Shown here: positions 7,698 through 16,296 of the stretch, in pieces
How positions within the stretch are numbered: position 1 is the stretch's first letter
How the letters are laid out: the number at the start of each line of letters is the position of its first letter
Source of the DNA: Mycolicibacterium austroafricanum
GTDB lineage: Bacteria; Actinomycetota; Actinomycetes; Mycobacteriales; Mycobacteriaceae
Assembly: GCF_902705885.1 (NCBI RefSeq)
Contig: NZ_CACSIP010000006.1
Span: 68,714-109,546, forward strand
Direction of reading: 5' to 3'
DNA length: 40,833 nt
Translations under genes and position numbers: made by a program
The notes under the pieces: model-generated
Databases searched by the model: none
Seen by the model: the letters and a program-made list of their open reading frames with translations, nothing else
What the model was told of the DNA's origin: nothing

Positions 7698-9380
7698 ATG
7701 GCTCAACGCCGCCGCACCGCACGTGACGTGATCGACCGCAGCAGTGTCGGAGGGCGCAGCAGTGTCGGAGGGCGAGGAGTCTCCGCCCACCGCTGGGTCG
7801 CCGCCGGTGCGGGAAGCGCGGCGGCAGTCGGCATCGGGGTGTTGCTGTCCACCCAGACCGGGGCCCCGGCGGCTCCGGTCCGCGCCGTCGAGCTGGCCTC
7901 GTTCGATGCGCTGTTGGCGCCGCAGACGCCGGTGTCCGATGAGCTGTGGTGGATATCACCGGGGAGCCAGCGCGCGTCGGGCGGTTCGGATACCCGGTCG
8001 GCGGCAGCGGTTCCGATGATCGGCGACGGTGGTTGGCTGATCGGTGACGGTATCGACGCCGCCGCCGACTGTGCGGGCTCAGCGTGCAACGGCGGCAACG
8101 GCGGGCTGCTGTGGGGCGGCGGTGGTGACGGGGCCAACGGCGGACGGGGCGGAAACGCCGGGTTGTTGGGCGGTGACGGCGGCCGCGGCGGTGACGGTGT
8201 GCGGGCCGGTCAGGCCGGCGGCGACGGCGGTAGCGCCGGACTGCTCGCCGGCGACGGCGGTGACGGTGGCCACGGCGCAGCCGGTGCCGAGGGCATTGCG
8301 GGCGGGCACGGCGGATCGGGCGGTGCCGCCGGCCTGCTGTTCGGCGACGGCGGTGCTGGTGGTGACGGCGGCGACGGCGGGAAAGGCCTAGACGGAAGCA
8401 ATCCCGCGGCCGGTGGCAGCGCCTCGACCGGGACCCCGAACTTCTTGGGGTCGACGGGGCTGCTGCACTCCAACAATGTTGTCGACGGCATGCTGATCGG
8501 CCGAATGGGCGGCCGCGGCGCCGACGGCGCGGCCGGTACGAACCAGTCCGGTGGTCAGGGTGGCCAAGGTCAAGGGGTGACGCCGTGGTTCGCCGCTCCG
8601 CACGACTTCAGCGTCAGTGGTGCGGGTGGTGACGGTGGCGACGGCGCCGGCGGCGGGCGGGGCGGCGACGGCGGTGACGCCGGTCTCGCGCAGGGATTCT
8701 CACCCACCGTCGCGGTCTTCGGATCTGACGGCGGCGCCGGGGGCGACGGCGGCACCGGCGCCCGTGGTGGCGACGGCGGTGACGGTGGCGATGTCAAGGT
8801 CGGTCCCACCCTCGGCTTCGGCGGGCCCGGCGGTGCCGGCGGCAACGGTGGCACAGGCGCGGCAGGTGCGCTGGGCACCAGCGGCGGAGACGGCGGGGCG
8901 GGCGGCCGCGGCGGCCGGCTCACCGGTAGTGGCGGAGCCGGTGGTTCCGGGGGAGCGGGCGGCACCGGCGGTGACGGCGCGGTCGGCGGTGACGGTGGCT
9001 CCGGCGGCGACGGTGGCGCCGACGTCTCCGATTCCGCAGGCGGGACGGTGAAACCCGGTCAGGGCGGCCGCGGCGGATTCGGCGGTTCCGGCGGCGACGG
9101 TGGTGATGGTGGCCCCGGCGGCGCCCCTGGCACGGGCGGAGCCGGCAGTGCCCAGGGCCCGGCCGGTCGCGACGGTGACCGGGGAGCGACCGGCGGCGGG
9201 GGATCGGGCGGTTTCGGCGGCAGTGGCGGTGGCGGCGGCGCGGCCGGCGACGGTGCCGCAGGTGATTCCGGAAGCGCCGGCAGTGCCGGTAGCGGGCCGA
9301 CGGGCAGCAGCGGCGGCTCCGGGGGACAGGGTGGCAGCGGCGGCGACGGAAGCCGCGGCTCAGGCGACAGCGGCGACTGA
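7698..9380 (+). CDS. PGRS-like glycine-rich exported protein without a PE domain
   Basis: A 560-residue protein. The N-terminus is basic (MAQRRRTARDVI) and holds a duplicated SSVGGR. A hydrophobic stretch AAGAGSAAAVGIGVLLS (about residues 35-52) and a possible signal-peptidase site near APVRA follow, so export is likely. After a linker, DCAGSACNGGNGGLLWGGGGDG (about residues 124-145) opens a region that runs to the end in GGxGG and GDGG units, the pattern of the PGRS part of mycobacterial PE_PGRS proteins. There is no PE domain. AGGGGGA lies upstream of the ATG. The gene sits between an unknown membrane protein and sigA, where M. tuberculosis has different genes, so it looks like a lineage-specific insertion. 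Its role is unknown. Confidence 0.75.
   Translation: MAQRRRTARDVIDRSSVGGRSSVGGRGVSAHRWVAAGAGSAAAVGIGVLLSTQTGAPAAPVRAVELASFDALLAPQTPVSDELWWISPGSQRASGGSDTRSAAAVPMIGDGGWLIGDGIDAAADCAGSACNGGNGGLLWGGGGDGANGGRGGNAGLLGGDGGRGGDGVRAGQAGGDGGSAGLLAGDGGDGGHGAAGAEGIAGGHGGSGGAAGLLFGDGGAGGDGGDGGKGLDGSNPAAGGSASTGTPNFLGSTGLLHSNNVVDGMLIGRMGGRGADGAAGTNQSGGQGGQGQGVTPWFAAPHDFSVSGAGGDGGDGAGGGRGGDGGDAGLAQGFSPTVAVFGSDGGAGGDGGTGARGGDGGDGGDVKVGPTLGFGGPGGAGGNGGTGAAGALGTSGGDGGAGGRGGRLTGSGGAGGSGGAGGTGGDGAVGGDGGSGGDGGADVSDSAGGTVKPGQGGRGGFGGSGGDGGDGGPGGAPGTGGAGSAQGPAGRDGDRGATGGGGSGGFGGSGGGGGAAGDGAAGDSGSAGSAGSGPTGSSGGSGGQGGSGGDGSRGSGDSGD
7741..7776. repeat. 18-bp tandem duplication inside the PGRS-like gene
   Basis: GCAGTGTCGGAGGGCGCA at 7741-7758 is repeated at 7759-7776 with changes only at its last bases. 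It encodes the doubled SSVGGR in the basic N-terminal region and keeps the frame. Confidence 0.8.
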
Positions 9381-9391
9381 ACCGGGCCGGC

Positions 9392-9633
9392 TCAGATCGG
9401 CGACGCCTCGAGGATCGACGTCGGGGTTGCGGTGCTCACCACCCGGTCGAGCCGGAAACCGGCCTGTGCCAACAGATTGCGTGTTCTGCCCGGGTGCGTT
9501 CCCGGCCGCCCGAGGTCACCAGCATCTCCAGGTCGAGCAGGAACGCCAGGGACAGTGTCGGGCGGTCCGGCAGCACCATCTCGAACAGCAGCAGTTTGCA
9601 ATCCTGCCCGCACGCGGTCGATCCCTTGACCAA
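9392..9633 (-). pseudogene. Frameshifted C-terminal remnant of a SAM-dependent O-methyltransferase
   Basis: Read on the minus strand, one frame gives KLLLFEMVLPDRPTL followed by LAFLLDLEMLVTSGG and RERTRAEH. A second frame continues NLLAQAGFRLDRVVSTATPT and ends SILEASPI before a stop at 9392. Joined, these make the C-terminal 65-70 residues typical of the winged-helix O-methyltransferase (acetylserotonin methyltransferase-like) family. The frames meet near 9480; restoring a single C there would give the expected E-H-R-N-L. The N-terminal 250 or so residues, with the SAM site, are missing upstream, where sigA ends at 9681. So the gene is both truncated and frameshifted. Family recognition is from memory of the motif pattern, so a related methyltransferase family is possible. 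Confidence 0.65.
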
Positions 9634-9680
9634 ACGAGTCGGCGGTCCCTTGGTGTGACCGGCACTGCTCAGTCCAGTGC

Positions 9681-11171
<1,491 letters not shown>

Positions 11172-11303
11172 GTACACCCTTTCGGTCGTGCTGGTTCCGG
11201 CGCGCACACGTGCGCCACCGAAAAGTGTCGGCTATGTCGAATGTCGGCGTTGATCTCAACTCGGGATGCTTCGCCGCTACTCGGTAGGCGGCCGCCGTCG
11301 ACC

Positions 11304-11309
11304 ATTGTA
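11304..11309 (-). promoter_or_regulatory. Candidate -10 element of sigA
   Basis: On the minus strand TACAAT lies about 130 nt upstream of the sigA GTG within the 209-bp ppgK-sigA gap. No good -35 box is present at 17-18 nt. It is the best match to TATAAT in the gap. A short CCGGG/CCCGG hairpin at 11361-11374 lies just after the ppgK stop but has no U-tract. Confidence 0.4.
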
Positions 11310-11380
11310 ACGACAGTGTGGGTCGGTGCCGCGCCGAGCGGCAAATTTGACGCCGCCACACCGGGTTCACCCGGAGGTTA

Positions 11381-12187
11381 CTAGTGAGTAGCGGTGACGT
11401 CGGTCTCGGCAGCCATGGCGGCACCGACGATGCCCGCGGTGTTCTGCAGGGCCGCCGCGACCACCGGCGTCCGGTTCTGCAGCAGCGGAATCCATTTGTG
11501 GGCCTTGCGGCTGATGCCCCCGCCGGCGATGAACAGATCCGGCCAGATCGCGTTCTCGATCGCCACCAGCACTTTCGTGACTTCTTCCGTCCAGCGCTCG
11601 TACGACCATTCCTTGCGATCCTTGACCGAACTGGCGGCGCGGTGCTCGGCCTCTTTGCCGCCGACCTCGAGGTGCCCGAACTCGGTGTTGGGCAGGAGCA
11701 CGCCGTTGTGGATGACGGCCGAGCCGATTCCCGTGCCGAACGTCAGCAGCACGATGACGCCCGTGTTGTCCCGCCCCGCACCGAATTTCTCTTCGGCGAG
11801 TCCGGCCGCGTCGGCATCGTTGAGCACCGTCACATCCCGCCCGCCCAGCGCCCCGCCGACGACCTCGCGCGCGTCGGCACCGATCCACCCCTTGTCGACG
11901 TTGGCGGCTGTGCGCACGATCCCGTCGGTCACCACCCCGGGGTAGGTCACCCCCAGCGGGCCCTGCCAGTCGAAATGCGCGACGACCTCGGCGATGGTCT
12001 CGGCGACTGCCGCCGGCGTCGCCGGCTGGGGGGTGAGCACCTTGAACCGCTCACCGATCAACGAGCCGGTGTCCAGGTCGACGATGCCGCCCTTGACGCC
12101 GCTGCCGCCGACGTCGACGCCGAAACCGCGGCGCTGCTGCCCGGAACCGGATTCGGTACCGGCTGGACCGGATTGAGTGGCGGTCAT
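11381..12187 (-). CDS. ppgK: Polyphosphate glucokinase PpgK
   Basis: Phosphorylates glucose to glucose-6-phosphate using polyphosphate or ATP in the cytoplasm. The 268-residue protein has the ROK-type fold. The phosphate-1 loop GVDVGGSGVKGG lies at residues 23-34. The catalytic aspartate is in VLNDADAAG (Asp124). The second phosphate motif LLTFGTGIGSAV lies at 147-158, and GHLEVGGKEAEHRAA at 171-185 is characteristic of actinobacterial PpgK. The adenosine-side motif is AGGGIS (221-226). The ATG at 12185-12187 has AGAGGAG upstream; sixteen further in-frame upstream codons are unlikely to be used. It precedes sigA and diverges from suhB, as in M. tuberculosis. Confidence 0.95.
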   Translation of the reverse strand: MTATQSGPAGTESGSGQQRRGFGVDVGGSGVKGGIVDLDTGSLIGERFKVLTPQPATPAAVAETIAEVVAHFDWQGPLGVTYPGVVTDGIVRTAANVDKGWIGADAREVVGGALGGRDVTVLNDADAAGLAEEKFGAGRDNTGVIVLLTFGTGIGSAVIHNGVLLPNTEFGHLEVGGKEAEHRAASSVKDRKEWSYERWTEEVTKVLVAIENAIWPDLFIAGGGISRKAHKWIPLLQNRTPVVAAALQNTAGIVGAAMAAETDVTATH

Positions 12188-12300
12188 GCGAGCTCCTCTG
12201 CGCAGGTGCGTCCCACACACTATCGGCTCGCCCATGGAGATGCGGGTCGGTCCTGCATCCCCGGATCGTCCGCGGTCGCCGGGTGTGTTGCGATGGGTGT

Positions 12301-13218
12301 GTGACCCCGATGGACACCGCAGCTGTGGAGCTTCGTTCGTTGGCCGAGCAGTTGGCCTCGGAGGCGGCGGCGTTCGTCAGGAGGCGCCGCGCGGAGGTTT
12401 TCGGTGCCGGGGGCGAGGTTGTTGGCGCCGGGGGCGAGGTTGTTGGCGCCGGGGGCGAGGTTGTTGGCGCCGGGGGCGACGACGAATCGGCAGCGCGTGC
12501 GGTGCGCGCCGTGAGTTTCAAGAGCACCGCGACCGACCCGGTCACCGTGGTCGACACCGAGACCGAACGGCTGCTGCGGGACCGGCTCGCCGAACTGCGC
12601 CCGGGGGAGCGCATCCTCGGAGAAGAGGAGGGCGGGCCTACGGAACCGGCGGACGGGGAGCTCACCTGGGTGCTCGACCCCATCGACGGCACGGTGAATT
12701 TCTTGTACGGGATCGAGGCGTATGCGGTGTCGGTCGGTGTGCAGCGCGGCGGGGTCTCGGTCGCCGGAGCAGTCGCCGACGTGGCTGCGGGCGCGGTGTA
12801 CTCGGCGGCGCGGGGACATGGCGCCCGCCTGCTCCGCGACGGCGTCGTGAGTGGGTTGCGCTGCAGTGCGCTGACCGACCTGCCGATGGCGCTGGTGGGC
12901 ACCGGCTTCGGCTACCGGCCCGAACTACGCCGCCGACAGGGCGAGGTCGTCGCCGGACTGCTGCCGCGGGTGCGTGATCTGCGCCGGATCGGTTCGTGCG
13001 CATTGGACCTGTGCATGGTGGCCGCGGGCAGGCTGGACGCCTACTACGAAGAAGGCGTCCATGTGTGGGATTGGGCGGCCGGGGCGCTGATCGCCACCGA
13101 GGCGGGGGCACAGGTGCGATTGCCACCGTCGGTGGACGGCCCCGGTCTGGTGGTGGCCGCGGCGCCGGGAATCAGCGCGGCGCTGACCGACGCGCTGCGG
13201 GACTGCGGCGCTATGTAG
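12301..13218 (+). CDS. suhB: Inositol-1-monophosphatase family protein SuhB
   Basis: Mg-dependent phosphatase that would release inositol from inositol-1-phosphate for phosphatidylinositol and mycothiol synthesis. 305 residues. Metal ligands are visible: Glu108-Glu109 (GEEEGG), Asp126, Asp129-Gly130-Thr131 in WVLDPIDGTVNF, and Asp257 in VHVWDWAAGALIATEAGA. STATDPVTVVDTETE at 75-89 is the mobile-loop side of the active site. Just before it, residues 36-60 are a run of GAGGEVV repeats from a 21-bp DNA repeat, replacing a short non-repetitive loop in M. tuberculosis. I chose the GTG at 12301 because the N-terminus then aligns in length with the M. tuberculosis protein; the ATG at 12310 is an alternative. 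No clear ribosome site precedes either. Confidence 0.9.
   Translation: MTPMDTAAVELRSLAEQLASEAAAFVRRRRAEVFGAGGEVVGAGGEVVGAGGEVVGAGGDDESAARAVRAVSFKSTATDPVTVVDTETERLLRDRLAELRPGERILGEEEGGPTEPADGELTWVLDPIDGTVNFLYGIEAYAVSVGVQRGGVSVAGAVADVAAGAVYSAARGHGARLLRDGVVSGLRCSALTDLPMALVGTGFGYRPELRRRQGEVVAGLLPRVRDLRRIGSCALDLCMVAAGRLDAYYEEGVHVWDWAAGALIATEAGAQVRLPPSVDGPGLVVAAAPGISAALTDALRDCGAM
12403..12480. repeat. 21-bp in-frame minisatellite in suhB (3.7 copies)
   Basis: Unit GGCGCCGGGGGCGAGGTTGTT occurs at 12403-12423 (one mismatch), 12424-12444 and 12445-12465, with 15 bp more at 12466-12480. Copies are nearly identical, so the expansion is recent or kept uniform. The unit length is a multiple of three, so copy number can change without shifting the frame. 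Confidence 0.95.
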
Positions 13219-13257
13219 CTCCGTGGCCGCGGACCGTCGCTGCGCGGGTGGGCCCGA

Positions 13258-13914
13258 TCAACACGTTCCGGTGTGGATCTTGGACAGCAACGCCGGGTCG
13301 GCGGGCTGGGTGGCGTCGGGCAGCAGGCTCGCGAGCACGGCATCGATGTCGTCACCGCGGCTCAGCTCGGTGAAGTCGGTGCCCAGGGCGAGGTCGACGG
13401 TGTCTTCGGTGCGCTCATCCTGGAACAGCTCGGTGCACGGGGCCACCAGCCAGACCGCGGCTGCCGCGGCCCGCCCGGACGGTCCGAACCGGATCTGCCC
13501 CTGGCAGGCCAGCCGCGCCGTCTCGTAGATCGGGTCGTTGTCCGCCTCGGGTTCGGCGAAACCGAGGTCGCGCAGCGCTCCGGCGACTTCGGCGGCCTGC
13601 CCACCCTGGCCGCTGGCGTTGAGTACCCGGACGTTGGTGTCGGCGAGCTTGGCCGGCGTCACGTCGGTCATCTCGGCGCGGGGAACCTGTTCGCCCAGCC
13701 GGGGTGTGAACGCGTTCGGGTCAGCGGGCGTGGGGGGCGGGTTGCAGACCGCCGCCTCGCGGACCTCCGGCGGACGCGACAGCGCGATCATCCAGACGAG
13801 TGCGGTCACGACGGCCAGGGATGCGAACAGCACGATCCCGGGCAGAAAGCTGCGGCGGCGGAAGGGTCGTCCGTGCTTGTCGAACGCCGTTCCCTCGGTG
13901 ATTTGCGCGACCAC
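13258..13914 (-). CDS. cei: Envelope integrity protein Cei (LytR C-terminal domain protein, Rv2700-like)
   Basis: Membrane-anchored protein needed for envelope integrity in mycobacteria. 218 residues. A short cytoplasmic N-terminus (MVAQITEGTAFDKHGRPFRR) leads into one membrane helix at about 24-46 (FLPGIVLFASLAVVTALVWM). The extracytoplasmic part holds a LytR_C domain, starting near TNVRVLNASGQGGQAAEVAG at 93-112. Four cysteines (57, 137, 160, 218) can form two disulfides, as expected outside the membrane. I chose the GTG at 13912-13914: it fits the homologue's N-terminus and length, and a TAGAGT -10 box ends 7 nt upstream, predicting a leaderless mRNA. Divergent from the DUF4193 gene. Confidence 0.9.
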   Translation of the reverse strand: MVAQITEGTAFDKHGRPFRRRSFLPGIVLFASLAVVTALVWMIALSRPPEVREAAVCNPPPTPADPNAFTPRLGEQVPRAEMTDVTPAKLADTNVRVLNASGQGGQAAEVAGALRDLGFAEPEADNDPIYETARLACQGQIRFGPSGRAAAAAVWLVAPCTELFQDERTEDTVDLALGTDFTELSRGDDIDAVLASLLPDATQPADPALLSKIHTGTC

Positions 13915-13921
13915 GTTGTGC

Positions 13922-13927
13922 ACTCTA
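13922..13927 (-). promoter_or_regulatory. -10 element for a probable leaderless cei mRNA
   Basis: TAGAGT on the minus strand ends 7 nt before the GTG start of cei. No ribosome site lies between. The spacing matches a transcript that begins at the start codon. Confidence 0.5.
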
Positions 13928-14016
13928 AGCGCAGCGACTACCGGGGCTCCGACCGGCGCGTTCGTGGATGTGATGTAAATCACAATAGAAGCGGTGGCAT
14001 TCCGGGCACGAATCAT

Positions 14017-14045
14017 TTGGCGGATGCGTTCGACGCTGGTACAAA
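14017..14045 (+). promoter_or_regulatory. SigA-type promoter of the DUF4193 gene
   Basis: TTGGCG (14017-14022), a 17-nt spacer and TACAAA (14040-14045). Transcription would start near 14052, giving a leader of about 28 nt that holds the GGAGGGG ribosome site of the gene at 14080. Confidence 0.65.
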
Positions 14046-14079
14046 GCACTGCTGCACTAGCTCCACGGAGGGGACACAG

Positions 14080-14382
14080 ATGGCGACTGACTACGACGCC
14101 CCACGGCGCACCGAGACCGATGACGTTTCCGAGGACTCACTCGAAGAACTGAAGGCACGGCGCAACGAGGCCCAGTCGGCGGTGGTCGACGTTGACGAAT
14201 CCGAGTCCGCCGAATCGTTCGAGCTGCCCGGTGCCGATCTTTCCGGCGAGGAGTTGTCGGTACGGGTGATTCCCAAGCAGGCCGACGAGTTCACCTGCTC
14301 GAGTTGCTTCCTGGTCCATCACCGCAGCCGACTGGCCAGCGAGAAGAACGGCCGGATGATCTGCACCGATTGCGCCGCCTGA
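14080..14382 (+). CDS. DUF4193 zinc-ribbon protein (Rv2699c-like)
   Basis: A 100-residue cytoplasmic protein of the actinobacterial DUF4193 family. The acidic N-terminal two thirds (ETDDVSEDSLEELKARR, VVDVDESESAESFELPGADL) is followed by a four-cysteine zinc ribbon: CSSC at about residues 74-77 and CTDC at about 95-98, with the conserved DEFTC and FLVHHRSRLA between them. Function is unknown; the composition recalls RNA-polymerase- or ribosome-associated zinc proteins, but that is inference. GGAGGGG about 7 nt before the ATG and a good upstream promoter suggest strong expression. It converges on the DUF3093 gene with 2 bp between stops. Confidence 0.92.
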   Translation: MATDYDAPRRTETDDVSEDSLEELKARRNEAQSAVVDVDESESAESFELPGADLSGEELSVRVIPKQADEFTCSSCFLVHHRSRLASEKNGRMICTDCAA

Positions 14383-14384
14383 GG

Positions 14385-14861
14385 TCAGGACGTCAGCGCG
14401 GCGAGCACTTTGTCCGGATGCCGGGCACTGATAAGCCAATACGGGGTGGGATCGTCGGGATCGTTGAGGACCAGCAGTGTCATCGACCCGATCCACGCCC
14501 GGTGCACGACGTAGGCGGCCGGATCAAGCTGTCGGCCCAGCGCCGCCGACTTGGCCGAGCGGGGCACTTCGGCGGAGCGCGCGACGACGCTCACAGGCAG
14601 GTGGGCGTCCCCGACCCACAGTTCGGTTTCGCCTTCACCGCTGGTGACGCGCAACTCGGTCCGTCCGAGCCACAGCAGTACCACGACCGCGACCGGCAGC
14701 AGCACCGCGAACGGCACCCAGTTGGGCAGCGTCTTGATGCCCTGGTTGACCTCCAGTGCGATCAGGGCGGCCAGGCCCAGGCCGGGCAGCCACCACCACC
14801 ACGGGACCCACAGCCGTTCGCGGTAGCGAACGGTTTGCGTGGTGGCGCGCGTGTCGGACAC
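14385..14861 (-). CDS. DUF3093 membrane protein (Rv2698-like)
   Basis: A 158-residue protein with [17 protein letters not shown] near residue 12-28, the hallmark of DUF3093. Two hydrophobic helices (about 24-40 and 50-66) are followed by a soluble domain of about 90 residues with [21 protein letters not shown] near the end. Function is unknown. The GTG at 14859-14861 is chosen: 7 nt upstream on this strand is TACTCT, so the gene is probably read from a leaderless mRNA. An ATG eleven codons earlier would lie inside dut and has no support. Divergent from dut with only 25 bp between starts. Confidence 0.82.
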   Translation of the reverse strand: MSDTRATTQTVRYRERLWVPWWWWLPGLGLAALIALEVNQGIKTLPNWVPFAVLLPVAVVVLLWLGRTELRVTSGEGETELWVGDAHLPVSVVARSAEVPRSAKSAALGRQLDPAAYVVHRAWIGSMTLLVLNDPDDPTPYWLISARHPDKVLAALTS

Positions 14862-14868
14862 GCGGCCA

Positions 14869-14880
14869 AGAGTAATCTCT
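14869..14880. promoter_or_regulatory. Shared palindromic -10 region of the divergent dut and DUF3093 promoters
   Basis: AGAGTAATCTCT is symmetric in its AGAG/CTCT arms. On the plus strand it contains TAATCT (14873-14878), ending 8 nt before the dut GTG. On the minus strand it contains TACTCT (14869-14874), ending 7 nt before the DUF3093 GTG. Both hexamers fit TANNNT, they overlap by two bases, and neither gene has a Shine-Dalgarno site. Two leaderless divergent transcripts from one element are predicted. Confidence 0.6.
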
Positions 14881-14886
14881 GACGTC

Positions 14887-15351
14887 GTGTCCACCTCTCT
14901 GGCGGTAGTGCGACTGGATCGCGACCTGCCGCTGCCCAGCCGCGCCCACGATGGCGACGCGGGAGTCGACCTCTACAGCGCCCAGAACGTCGAACTGGGG
15001 CCCGGTGAGCGGGCTCTTGTGCCGACGGGCGTCGCGGTGGCGATACCGTTCGGCATGGTCGGGCTCGTGCATCCACGGTCGGGTCTGGCTGCCCGCGTGG
15101 GTCTTTCGATCGTCAACAGTCCCGGCACCATCGACGCGGGCTACCGTGGCGAGGTGAAGGTCTCCTTGATCAACCTCGACCCCCGGACCCCGATCGTCGT
15201 CCGTCGTGGAGATCGGATAGCCCAGTTGCTGGTGCAGCGAGTGGAACTGCCCGAGCTGATCGAGGTGACGTCCTTCGACGAGGCCGGCTTGGCCGACACA
15301 ACCCGTGGCGACGGTGGCCACGGTTCCTCCGGCGGACATGCGAGTTTGTGA
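14887..15351 (+). CDS. dut: Deoxyuridine 5'-triphosphate nucleotidohydrolase (dUTPase)
   Basis: Hydrolyses dUTP to dUMP and pyrophosphate, keeping uracil out of DNA and feeding thymidylate synthesis. Homotrimeric in the family. The 154-residue protein has all five motifs: AGVDLY (25-30), PRSG (63-66), [10 protein letters not shown] (80-89, with catalytic Asp83), RIAQLLV (110-116) and [10 protein letters not shown] (140-149). Length and C-terminus (GGHASL) equal those of M. tuberculosis Dut. The GTG start follows a TAATCT -10 box by 8 nt. The next gene starts one base after its stop, so they form an operon. Confidence 0.97.
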   Translation: MSTSLAVVRLDRDLPLPSRAHDGDAGVDLYSAQNVELGPGERALVPTGVAVAIPFGMVGLVHPRSGLAARVGLSIVNSPGTIDAGYRGEVKVSLINLDPRTPIVVRRGDRIAQLLVQRVELPELIEVTSFDEAGLADTTRGDGGHGSSGGHASL

Positions 15352-15352
15352 A

Positions 15353-16126
15353 ATGGCACTGAAGAGACAACGAAACGACAGCTCCGACTCCCTCGAGGAC
15401 ACGGCCGCGGATGCCGGCGAGGAGCTCGAAGGCCCGTTCGACATCGATGACTTCGACGATCCGGCGGTCGCGGCGGTGGCCCGGCTCGACCTGGGGTCGG
15501 TGTTGATTCCGATGCCCGAGGCGGGGCAGGTTCAGGTCGAGCTGAGCAACACCGGGGTGCCCAGCGCAGTCTGGGTGGTGACTGCGAACGGCCGCTTCAC
15601 GATTGCGGCCTATGCGGCGCCCAAGTCCGCCGGACTGTGGCGCGAGGTCGCCTCGGAGCTGGCCGACTCGCTGCGCAAAGACGTTCCCAAGGTCAGCATC
15701 GAGGACGGTCCGTGGGGTCGCGAGGTCGTCGGAGTGGGCGCCGAGAATGCGGGCGTGGTGCGCTTCATCGGCGTGGACGGATATCGCTGGATGATCAGGT
15801 GCGTCGTCAGCGGGCCCCACGAGCGCATCACTGCGCTGGCGCAACAGGCGCGGGATGCGCTGGCCGACACGGTCGTTCGCCGCGGTGACACACCGATGCC
15901 GGTCCGGACCCCACTGGCGATACAACTGCCGGACGCCATGGCTGCGCAACTGCGCGCCGCCACCGAGCAGGCAGCCGCGCAGCAGGCGGCGGCGTCCGGC
16001 CAACCCCAGCCACAGGCCGCCCAGCAGGAGCAGCCGCCGGAACAACAGCAGCCGGCGGCCCGCCGCGGCACCCAGGGGTCGGCGATGCAACAACTGCGCA
16101 CCACCATCACCGGCACCGGGGGATAG
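15353..16126 (+). CDS. DUF3710 protein (Rv2696c-like)
   Basis: A 257-residue soluble protein of the DUF3710 family. An acidic N-terminus (residues 1-42) leads into the conserved domain starting at about 45 (AVARLDLGSVLIPMPEAGQV), with SAVWVVTANGRFTIAAYAAPK and YRWMIRCVVSGPHERI recognisable. The last 55 residues are alanine/glutamine/proline-rich and probably disordered. The biochemical role is unknown. The ATG is 1 nt after the dut stop, which indicates co-transcription and coupling with dut; upstream in-frame codons lie inside dut. It converges on the hydrolase gene. Confidence 0.88.
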   Translation: MALKRQRNDSSDSLEDTAADAGEELEGPFDIDDFDDPAVAAVARLDLGSVLIPMPEAGQVQVELSNTGVPSAVWVVTANGRFTIAAYAAPKSAGLWREVASELADSLRKDVPKVSIEDGPWGREVVGVGAENAGVVRFIGVDGYRWMIRCVVSGPHERITALAQQARDALADTVVRRGDTPMPVRTPLAIQLPDAMAAQLRAATEQAAAQQAAASGQPQPQAAQQEQPPEQQQPAARRGTQGSAMQQLRTTITGTGG

Positions 16127-16140
16127 CCGGGATCACACCC

Positions 16141-16175
16141 GCCGGGGACCGCCCCGCCGGGGACCGCCCCGCCGG
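16141..16175. repeat. 15-bp GC-rich tandem repeat, 2.3 copies
   Basis: GCCGGGGACCGCCCC at 16141-16155 and 16156-16170, then GCCGG. It lies between two convergent genes. The sequence CCCGCCGGAAC at 16168-16178 has an exact 11-bp inverted copy at 16224-16234, so a hairpin with a 45-nt loop is possible and could help end transcription from either side. Confidence 0.75.
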
Positions 16176-16230
16176 AACGGTATTCCAGCAGGCCCGCACC
16201 CGCTGTTTTGCGCACGGAACACAGTTCCGG

Positions 16231-16296
16231 CGGGCTACTGGCGCGCTCGCGTCGGGCTACTGGCGCGCTCGCGTCGGGCTACTGGGGCGCTCGCGG
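16231..16296. repeat. 22-bp tandem repeat, three copies
   Basis: CGGGCTACTGGCGCGCTCGCGT at 16231-16252 and 16253-16274, and a copy with two changes at 16275-16296. On the minus strand each unit holds a TAG in the frame of the hydrolase gene; the innermost copy supplies its last codons and stop. Confidence 0.9.

Noticed and set aside
8070..9370. Possible CRISPR-like or VNTR array
   Set aside because: The repetition is at the codon level of glycine-rich protein repeats, with irregular unit length and no constant repeat/spacer structure.
16231..16274. Direct repeats as integration (att) sites
   Set aside because: They are adjacent 22-bp tandem copies with no tRNA, integrase or mobile cargo between or beside them.
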